From RGIG3009 sp045541305 (lineage in GTDB: Bacteria > Bacillota > Clostridia > Oscillospirales > Acutalibacteraceae): 12,423 nucleotides of DNA. Shown piece after piece: positions 7,284 to 12,423 of the stretch. The first letter of the stretch is position 1; every line of letters starts with the position of its first letter. The notes beneath the pieces were generated by a model. The model made no database searches, had not been told where the DNA came from, and saw nothing but the letters and a program-made list of their open reading frames with translations. The translations under genes and the position numbers were made by a program. The stretch covers positions 1-12,423 of the forward strand of contig JAZQIV010000117.1 of the NCBI GenBank assembly GCA_045541305.1, read 5' to 3'.

Positions 7284-7305
7284 GTGTTATACTGATATTA
7301 TACAG
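7254..7305 (+). promoter_or_regulatory. Candidate operator: three 9-mers RTTATACWG before fucI
   Basis: Direct copies ATTATACTG (7254-7262), GTTATACTG (7286-7294) and ATTATACAG (7297-7305). Start-to-start distances are 32 and 11 bases, close to three and one helical turns, so they face the same side of the DNA. AraC-family proteins often bind direct half-sites in this way. No good -35 box is visible for fucI on the plus strand, only -10-like TATACT (7288-7293) and TATTAT (7296-7301), which fits an activator-dependent promoter. The repeats are AT-rich and resemble -10 boxes, so some similarity may be coincidental. Confidence 0.45.
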
Positions 7306-7330
7306 TTACAAAACGGAAAGGATGAATACA

Positions 7331-9133
7331 ATGGCAAAGAATCGGTATATCGGCGATTATCCGGTGATCGGTATTCGCCCCACCATCGACGGTCGCCGCG
7401 GGCCCATGAAATTGCGCGAAAGCTTGGAAGATCTGACCATGGCGATGGCGCAATCGGCCAAGAAACTGTTTGAAGAAAATCTGTGCTATTCCAACGGTGA
7501 GCCTGTGAAGGTCATCATCGCAGACAGCACCATCGGTCGTGTGGCAGAATCCGCCGCGTGTGCGGATAAGTTCCGCAAGGCGGGTGTGGATATCACGCTG
7601 ACGGTGACGGCGTGCTGGTGCTACGGTTCGGAAACCATGGATATGGACCCGAACACCATCAAGGGTGTGTGGGGCTTTAACGGCACCGAGCGTCCGGGCG
7701 CGGTGTACTTAGCATCGGTGCTGGCAACGCACGCGCAAAAGGGCTTGCCGGCGTTCGGCATTTACGGACACGAGGTGCAGGATCGCGATCAGGTAACCGA
7801 CATTCCCGAGGACGTGAAAGAAAAACTGCTGCGGTTTGGCCGTGCGGCGGTCGCGGTGGCGACGATGCGCGGTAAATCGTACCTGCAGATCGGTTCGCAG
7901 TGCATGGGCATCGGCGGTTCGATCATCGATCAGGACGTGATGGAATCGTATTTCGGCATGCGCGTGGAATCGGTGGACGAGGTGGAGATCCTGCGCCGCA
8001 TGGAAGAGGGCATTTACAACGAGGAAGAATACCAAAAAGCCCTTGCGTGGACCAAAGAGCATTGCAAAATGGGGCGCGACGACAACCCCGATTTTGTGAA
8101 ATTCTCGGATGAAGAGAAAGAAAAGCAATGGGAATTCACCGTGAAGATGTACTGCATCATCAAGGATCTGATGGCGGGCAATCCCAACCTCCCCGACGGT
8201 TTTGAGGAGGAAATGGTGGGTCACAACGCCATCGCAGGCGGTTTCCAGGGTCAGCGTCAATGGACCGACCATTGGCCGAACTGCGATTATCCCGAAGCGT
8301 TACTCAGCTCGACGTTTGACTACGAGGGTGCGCGCGAGCCCTATACGCTCGCCACCGAAAACGACGTGCTCAACGGCATGGGCATGCTGTTCATGCGCTT
8401 GCTCACCCACCGCGCGCAGATCTTTGCCGATGTGCGTACGTTCTGGTCGCCCGAGGCTACCAAGCGCGTGACCGGCTATGATCTGGAGGGTAAGGCGAAA
8501 GAAAACGGCGGTATTATCCACCTGCTCAACTCGGGCGCCGCTTGCTTGGATGCCTGCGGTGAGTGCCGCGATGAAAACGGCAACGCGATCATGAAGAAGT
8601 GGTGGGAGGTCACCGAAGAGGATATTCAAAAGATGACCGATGCCACCGTGTGGTGCGAGGCAGGCTTTGATAACTTCCGCGGCGGCGGATTCTCCAGCCA
8701 CTTTACCACCCGTGCTGAAATGCCCGCGACCATGATCCGATTGAATTTGGTGAAGGGACTCGGTCCCGTGTTGCAGATCGCCGAGGGCTGGACCGTCGCG
8801 CTGCCGGACGACGTATCCGACACGCTGATGGAACGCACCAATCCCACCTGGCCCTGCACATGGTTTGCACCGCGCTGCGACGGCAAGGAGGGCAGCCCGT
8901 TCAAGACGGCCTACGACGTGATGAACAATTGGGGCGCCAACCACGGTGCGATCTCGTACGGTCACATCGGCGCGGATCTGATCACGCTGTGCTCGATGCT
9001 GCGCATTCCCGTGTGCATGCACAACGTGCCGGAGGATGATATTTTCCGTCCCGCTGCGTGGAACGCATTCGGCATGGACAAAGAGGGCCAGGACTACCGC
9101 GCCTGCGCCGCTTACGGTCCGCTTTACAAATAA
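7331..9133 (+). CDS. fucI: L-fucose isomerase FucI
   Basis: Interconverts L-fucose and L-fuculose (and often D-arabinose and D-ribulose), the first step of fucose breakdown; cytoplasmic and manganese-dependent. 600 residues against 591 for the E. coli enzyme. Seen throughout are blocks shared with E. coli FucI: EEEMVGHNAIAGGFQGQRQW (292-311), YTLATENDVLNGMGM (338-352) with metal ligand Glu343, AQIFADVRTFWSPEA (362-376) with Asp367, GLGPVLQIAEGW (476-487), NNWGANHG (532-539) with His538, and LRIPVCMHNV (557-566). All three metal and catalytic residues are present. The start ATG 7331 lies 8 bases after AAAGGA (7317-7322); upstream in-frame ATGs at 7322 (overlapping that site) and 7250 are rejected. 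It is a single-gene unit divergent from the AraC-family regulator and ends at its own terminator. Fuculokinase and fuculose-phosphate aldolase are not in the window. Confidence 0.97.
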   Translation: MAKNRYIGDYPVIGIRPTIDGRRGPMKLRESLEDLTMAMAQSAKKLFEENLCYSNGEPVKVIIADSTIGRVAESAACADKFRKAGVDITLTVTACWCYGSETMDMDPNTIKGVWGFNGTERPGAVYLASVLATHAQKGLPAFGIYGHEVQDRDQVTDIPEDVKEKLLRFGRAAVAVATMRGKSYLQIGSQCMGIGGSIIDQDVMESYFGMRVESVDEVEILRRMEEGIYNEEEYQKALAWTKEHCKMGRDDNPDFVKFSDEEKEKQWEFTVKMYCIIKDLMAGNPNLPDGFEEEMVGHNAIAGGFQGQRQWTDHWPNCDYPEALLSSTFDYEGAREPYTLATENDVLNGMGMLFMRLLTHRAQIFADVRTFWSPEATKRVTGYDLEGKAKENGGIIHLLNSGAACLDACGECRDENGNAIMKKWWEVTEEDIQKMTDATVWCEAGFDNFRGGGFSSHFTTRAEMPATMIRLNLVKGLGPVLQIAEGWTVALPDDVSDTLMERTNPTWPCTWFAPRCDGKEGSPFKTAYDVMNNWGANHGAISYGHIGADLITLCSMLRIPVCMHNVPEDDIFRPAAWNAFGMDKEGQDYRACAAYGPLYK

Positions 9134-9143
9134 CAGACAACAC

Positions 9144-9180
9144 AAGAGACCCGCCGTGGAACCACGGCGGGTCTCTTTTT
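9144..9180. terminator. Hairpin terminator between fucI and uxaB
   Basis: A perfect inverted repeat: AAGAGACCCGCCGTGG (9144-9159) and its complement (9162-9177), giving a 15-bp stem with a GAAC loop, followed by TTTTT on the plus strand. On the minus strand it is followed by a moderately T-rich TTGTGTTGTCTG stretch, so it may also end uxaB transcription, though less well. The uxaB stop codon lies 8 bases beyond it. Confidence 0.9.
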
Positions 9181-9185
9181 GATGT

Positions 9186-10481
9186 TTACAGCTGTGCTTT
9201 GATGTCGGCGGACAGGAACGTGAGGTCCTCTCCCCACCAATCGGTGCGGGCGAGGATTTCGTCCACGGACAAGGCTTTCATATCCGCCATGATGGCCTCA
9301 TCGTCGTTGGGCTCCCCTTCTTTGTAAAAACGAATGAGGGCGGCCAGGCTGAACGAAAGCGTGGGCGGTGTTTTGCCGAGGCGGTGAATGTACTCGAGCA
9401 ACGACGGCAGCACGCGCACCTTGAATTTGCTGACAGAATTCAGTGCGATGGAGGATAAGTAGTGGCGAATGTAGGGGTTGGCAAAGCGCTGCAGCACCTC
9501 ATTCGCATAGGTTGTGAGCTCCTCTTTGGGCAGATCCAGCGTGGGAATGATCTCCTCAAACACGCACCGCTTGACGTACGCCAGCATATCCGCATTATCC
9601 ATGCAGGATTTGACGGTATCGAAGCCTTGCAGGAGCGCATACGGCACCAGCGAGGTGTGCGCGCCGTTCAAAATGCGCACCTTGCGGGTGCGGTAGGGCT
9701 CCAGGTTATCGGTCCACAGCACGTTGAGGCCGATCTCGTGGAACGGCAGCTCCGCCGCCAACGCTTTGTCGCCCTCGATCACCCACAGGTGGAAGTATTC
9801 CGAGGTGTTCACCATGTTATCCACGTAACCAAGGTCGATCTGTTCATCGCGGGGATAGCCCGTGACGATGCGATCCACCAGCGTGGTGCAGAAAACGTTT
9901 TCTTCGTTGATAAAGCGTTCAAAATCAGCGCCGAGCTGCCAATCGGCGGCATAGTGCAGCACGATCTCTTTGAGCTTATCGCCGTTGCGCTCGATCAGCT
10001 CGCACGGGAGCAATACAAAGCCCGGAAGCCCTTTTTGGAAGCGGCGATACAACAGCGCCGTCAGTTTGGCGGGGAACGACACCGCGGGAGCATCGGTCAA
10101 GCGATCCTCGGGGCGATACGTGATGCCCGCTTCGGTGGTGTTGGACACGATGAAGCGGAAATTCGGGTCATCGGCCAGCGCCAGATACGCCGCGTAATCC
10201 TCATAAGGATTCACGCAACGGGAAATGACGTCCACCAGCTGGGTTTCCACGCCTTCCACGCCGCGGATGATATGGGTGTACAGCCCGTTTTGCTCACTGA
10301 GCTTTTCGCACATGCCTTGCGCGATGGGCTGCACCACCACGACGCTGCCGTCAAAACGGCCGCTGTCGTTTAATTTTTGGAACATCCAATCCACAAAGCC
10401 GCGCAGAAAGCCGCCTTCACCGAATTGAATGACGCGTTCGGTACGTGTCGGTTTTTGAAATTTTTCCTGAATCAATTGCAT
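9186..10481 (-). CDS. uxaB: Tagaturonate reductase (altronate oxidoreductase) UxaB
   Basis: Reduces D-tagaturonate to D-altronate with NADH in galacturonate breakdown; cytoplasmic. Member of the long-chain mannitol dehydrogenase family. Seen: the N-terminal nucleotide-binding block ERVIQFGEGGFLRGFVDWM (15-33), typical of UxaB; IVSNTTEAGITY (111-122); CTTLVDRIVTGYP (198-210); the catalytic block RKVRILNGAHTSL (266-278) with Lys267, Asn272 and His275; and PPTLSFSLAALIRFYKEG (372-389). The 431-residue length is clearly below E. coli UxaB (483); the C-terminus stops soon after WWGEDLTFL and seems to lack a final helical stretch. ATG 10481 is chosen because AAGGAG (10494-10489) is 7 bases upstream; the in-frame ATG at 10487 is one base from it. 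Lies 50 bases after the ROK regulator gene with no terminator between them, so probably one operon. A fructuronate or mannitol specificity cannot be wholly excluded. Confidence 0.88.
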   Translation of the reverse strand: MQLIQEKFQKPTRTERVIQFGEGGFLRGFVDWMFQKLNDSGRFDGSVVVVQPIAQGMCEKLSEQNGLYTHIIRGVEGVETQLVDVISRCVNPYEDYAAYLALADDPNFRFIVSNTTEAGITYRPEDRLTDAPAVSFPAKLTALLYRRFQKGLPGFVLLPCELIERNGDKLKEIVLHYAADWQLGADFERFINEENVFCTTLVDRIVTGYPRDEQIDLGYVDNMVNTSEYFHLWVIEGDKALAAELPFHEIGLNVLWTDNLEPYRTRKVRILNGAHTSLVPYALLQGFDTVKSCMDNADMLAYVKRCVFEEIIPTLDLPKEELTTYANEVLQRFANPYIRHYLSSIALNSVSKFKVRVLPSLLEYIHRLGKTPPTLSFSLAALIRFYKEGEPNDDEAIMADMKALSVDEILARTDWWGEDLTFLSADIKAQL

Positions 10482-10531
10482 ATCCATTCTCCTTGCTGTA
10501 CATTGCGTGTTGACGGTTTTAAAATAAAATC

Positions 10532-11743
10532 TTACCGTTCTGTAGCATCGGTCTTGGACGAGATATCCAAGCCTTTGAATTCCAACGTGTTCAGCGTGTC
10601 GTGCACCACCATGCATGCCGCGCCCAATGCGGCTGCATTGCGACCGAGGTCGGAGAACACCAACTGTGCGGGCACGTCCCGATACAGGTGCTCCTGCAGA
10701 CGCATTTGCATCGGCACCAAAAACAGTTCCCGATGGTGACACAAATCGCCGTACAACACGATGAGTTCCGGATTGAACAGGTTATACAGAATGCTGAGGG
10801 CTTGCCCCATTTTGGCGCCCATATCCTCAAAAACCGCCAGTGCATGGGGATTGCCTTGATGCGCCAGTTGTGCGATCTCATGATACGTGATATTATCGGT
10901 CGAGCCTGCACGTTCCGCAAAGCGGCGCACAATGCCGCCGCCCGCCGCATAAACGCCCAAGCAGCCGCGGTTGCCGCAGGCATCGCATTCCGGCCCGTTC
11001 GGATCCAGTACAATGTGGGATAACTCACCTGCTTCCCCGTTGATGCCGAGATGCAGCTCCCCGTTGCTGACAATGCTCATACCGATACCGTGATCCAAAC
11101 GAATGAGCAGTACGTCCTTGGCATTTGCCATGAGCGGCGTGCCCTGCGCGCGTTCCGCTGTCATGATACAGTTGGGGTCGTGCCACAGGGACACGGGCAG
11201 CTGATACCGCTCGGTCAAAATATCCCGCAGCGGCACGTTGGTCCATCCCGTTACTTGCGGGAACCACGCGCTGATACCGTTGTGCGTATCCACCGAGCCC
11301 TGCACCGCCAACCCAATGCCCAAAATGGTTTTGGTGGGGTATGCCGCCAGGATCTCATCCAGTAAGCCGAACAACGAGGCAAGCAGATCGTCATACGCAC
11401 CACAGGAAAATTCGCGCATCCATTCCCGCAGAACGCGACCCTTCAGGTCGATCACAACACCGGAAAAGCCGGTGATATTCACGTCGATCCCCACCACGTA
11501 GTTATCGGCGTTGTTGATATCCAGTTCCTCGGGCTTTCGGCCCGCTGTGGTAACTTGTTTACCGGTTTGCACGATATACCCGAGTTGCAAAAGCAACGCG
11601 GTGAGTGAGGATACACTGCCCCAGCTCAAGCCGGTTTTTTGCTGCAGATCGCGCTTGGAGATGGGCCCTTGCTCCTGAATGGCCGTGAGCAACGTGCGCA
11701 TATTACTGACCCGCACCTGCGAGCTGTTACTGGGTTGCAGCAT
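10532..11743 (-). CDS. ROK-family transcriptional regulator
   Basis: 403 residues, NagC/XylR-like. Seen: an N-terminal winged helix-turn-helix (about 12-75, with ISKRDLQQKTGLSWGSVSSL at 28-47 and the wing to TTAGRKPEEL), then a sugar-kinase-like ROK domain. The ROK zinc site is intact: GEAGELSHIVL (236-246) with His243, and ECDACGNRGCLGVYA (252-266) with Cys253, Cys256 and Cys261. The phosphate-binding DxGxT motif of ROK kinases is replaced by GIDVNITGF (85-93), and the usual NDAN is HDPN (188-191), so it should bind a sugar without phosphorylating it. Inferred role: ligand-responsive repressor of the uxaB operon and perhaps of the GatZ-like gene upstream. The start ATG has a G-rich RBS (AAGGGGGG, 11757-11750), 6 bases upstream. 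It has its own promoter. The ligand is unknown; a uronate or a related sugar acid is plausible from uxaB. Confidence 0.92.
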   Translation of the reverse strand: MLQPSNSSQVRVSNMRTLLTAIQEQGPISKRDLQQKTGLSWGSVSSLTALLLQLGYIVQTGKQVTTAGRKPEELDINNADNYVVGIDVNITGFSGVVIDLKGRVLREWMREFSCGAYDDLLASLFGLLDEILAAYPTKTILGIGLAVQGSVDTHNGISAWFPQVTGWTNVPLRDILTERYQLPVSLWHDPNCIMTAERAQGTPLMANAKDVLLIRLDHGIGMSIVSNGELHLGINGEAGELSHIVLDPNGPECDACGNRGCLGVYAAGGGIVRRFAERAGSTDNITYHEIAQLAHQGNPHALAVFEDMGAKMGQALSILYNLFNPELIVLYGDLCHHRELFLVPMQMRLQEHLYRDVPAQLVFSDLGRNAAALGAACMVVHDTLNTLEFKGLDISSKTDATER

Positions 11744-11766
11744 TGGTATCCCCCCTTTTTTTCCAA

Positions 11767-11795
11767 ATTATAACATAACATTTCAAAACCCGCAA
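11767..11795 (-). promoter_or_regulatory. Extended -10 promoter of the ROK-uxaB operon
   Basis: Minus strand: extended -10 TGTTATAAT (11775-11767), with a weaker -35 TTGCGG (11795-11790) at 17-base spacing. The expected start is near 11760, about 17 bases before ATG 11743. The leader consists largely of a run of seven A and six G (11762-11750) that includes the RBS. Confidence 0.75.
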
Positions 11796-11797
11796 CT

Positions 11798-11831
11798 AAA
11801 AAAGCACACTTCTTTGCGAAGTGTGCTTTTT
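11798..11831 (-). terminator. Terminator of the GatZ-like gene
   Basis: GCACACTTC (11804-11812) pairs with GAAGTGTGC (11818-11826) around loop TTTGC, extended by an A-run (11798-11803) against a T-run (11827-11831). Read on the minus strand, the hairpin is followed by TTTTTTAGTT, as expected for an intrinsic terminator just after the stop codon at 11836. The symmetry of the A and T runs means it could also work on the plus strand. Confidence 0.88.
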
Positions 11832-11835
11832 GTGC

Positions 11836-12423
11836 TTATTCGGCCGCCGCCAACAATTTGGTGGTGAGCCCGTGCATGCCGAAGCAGAAGGCATAGCGAT
11901 CCAGCGATTCTTTGATCTTATAGATCACATACCGCTCGCCGTCCACGTCGACTTCGCTGAGATTTTGCATCATTTTTTGAATTTCCGCTTTGACTTCGGG
12001 CACTTCATAGGTATAGTGACCGCAGATATCGGTGATCTGTGCCGTCAGAGCATCGTCCTTGAGCACTTCCTCCACCGAAGCGTTCGCCATATCCTCCAGC
12101 ACCCATTTGCGCCAACGCTGGCTGCGCACGGCAAACTCCGCCATCACAGCCGCCAAATCGGAGCGTTTTTCCGCGGGGACGTTGCGCTCCTCCACCTTGG
12201 CGAGCTCCAGATACGCACGCGTTTCCACCACGCCGAATTCGGGCGCGACGTTCATGGCGGTGACACCCAGGTGCGGATGCTCAAGCAGGATCTTATCGCT
12301 CAGATAGTCGCCGTTGTGTTCCTTGACGCCCACACCGTGTTTGGCGGCGTTTTCGGACAGCTTGGCGGCGTTTTCGCGGTTAAAATGGCCCACGTTTTCG
12401 GTCAAGCGGGTGAAGTCGGATCG
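11836..12423 (-). CDS. GatZ/KbaZ-like sugar-phosphate aldolase/epimerase family protein, 5' part missing
   Basis: The last 195 residues are visible; the start is beyond the right edge. No family signature is exact, but the order of blocks matches the C-terminal half of the tagatose-bisphosphate aldolase non-catalytic subunit family (GatZ/KbaZ, COG4573). VKEHNGDYLS (33-42) aligns with GatZ EAHSTDYQ; HLGVTAMNVAPEFGVVETRA (51-70) with HFAILKVGPALTFALREA; then LELAKVEE (72-79), a QRWRKWVL segment (102-109) like GatZ PQYWKKYY, and ICGHYTYEVPEVKAEIQKMM (133-152) like the GatZ RYYWPHSRIKNSVETMM block. This comparison is from memory. The differences are large, so a separate subfamily is likely; some GatZ-like proteins are reported as sugar 4-epimerases, and a tagaturonate epimerase (UxaE-type) role is an alternative given uxaB nearby. 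Ends at its own terminator, upstream of the ROK gene. Confidence 0.6.
   Translation of the reverse strand, partial: RSDFTRLTENVGHFNRENAAKLSENAAKHGVGVKEHNGDYLSDKILLEHPHLGVTAMNVAPEFGVVETRAYLELAKVEERNVPAEKRSDLAAVMAEFAVRSQRWRKWVLEDMANASVEEVLKDDALTAQITDICGHYTYEVPEVKAEIQKMMQNLSEVDVDGERYVIYKIKESLDRYAFCFGMHGLTTKLLAAAE

Noticed and set aside
6363..7295. 310-codon open frame on the plus strand opposite the AraC-family gene
   Set aside because: It is the mirror of a GC-rich coding gene. Its translation has no recognisable domain, while the minus strand encodes a full cupin plus AraC domain with RBS and promoter.
8300..9145. 281-codon open frame on the minus strand inside fucI
   Set aside because: Antisense to well-conserved FucI blocks, so it is explained by codon bias. 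It would also have to be read through the fucI-uxaB terminator region.
9462..10373. 303-codon open frame on the plus strand inside uxaB
   Set aside because: Antisense to an intact UxaB with all catalytic residues. The translation is rich in His, Arg and Gln with no family pattern, and it has no convincing RBS.
10513..10538. Possible stem-loop over the ROK stop codon (ACGGT and ACCGT arms around an AT-rich loop)
   Set aside because: Only a 5-bp stem with a 16-base loop and no T-run in the right place, so it is too weak to call a terminator between the ROK gene and uxaB.
1..12423. Search for CRISPR repeats, tRNA or rRNA genes, IS ends, attachment sites and toxin-antitoxin or defence genes
   Set aside because: Reading both strands gave no repeated spacer pattern, cloverleaf, transposase or integrase motif; the inverted repeats present are explained as terminators or promoter elements.

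Overview
The window (12,423 bp, GC-rich genes with AT-rich promoters) looks like chromosomal DNA of a Gram-positive, Clostridia-type Firmicute, perhaps an uncultured gut Oscillospirales/Ruminococcaceae relative. The reasons are strong AGGAGG-type ribosome binding sites, near-consensus sigma-A promoters, the gene set (HI0933-type FAD enzyme beside a COG2509 dehydrogenase, ZapA beside a U32 protein, a short GlmU-like beta-helix protein beside GlmM) and FucI/UxaB sugar genes. The taxon is inferred from gene content only. There are ten protein genes, two of them cut by the window edges. I see no rRNA, tRNA, CRISPR array, insertion sequence or phage gene, and no gene-free stretch over 300 bases.

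Left part (1-3946). Two FAD-dependent oxidoreductase genes run leftwards, overlapping as ATGA, from a clear promoter at 1699-1727. Diverging from them, a second strong promoter (1754-1782) drives a GlmU-like left-handed beta-helix acetyltransferase gene and glmM. This pair belongs to UDP-N-acetylglucosamine (cell-wall precursor) synthesis. A 13-bp hairpin terminator closes the glmM operon.

Middle part (3944-9180). Running leftwards are an AraC-family regulator, zapA (cell division) and a U32-family protein with a DUF3656-like C-terminal half (probable rRNA hydroxylation factor of the RlhA type). A promoter for zapA-U32 lies inside the last codons of the araC gene. Divergent from araC is fucI (L-fucose isomerase). 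The 119-bp gap between them carries the araC promoter and three copies of a 9-mer (RTTATACWG), which are good candidates for the regulator's binding sites.

Right part (9186-12423). All genes run leftwards. The 3' end of a divergent GatZ/KbaZ-like gene ends at a terminator. Next come a ROK-family regulator with its own extended -10 promoter and uxaB (tagaturonate reductase). The sugar genes together suggest breakdown of deoxy-sugars and hexuronates from plant or host glycans. The kinases, dehydratases and transporters needed to complete either route are not in the window.

I found no convincing undescribed system. The most unusual points are the promoter embedded in the araC 3' end, the repeated 9-mer before fucI, the divergent GatZ-like protein next to uxaB, and the acetyltransferase-only GlmU-like protein paired with GlmM.
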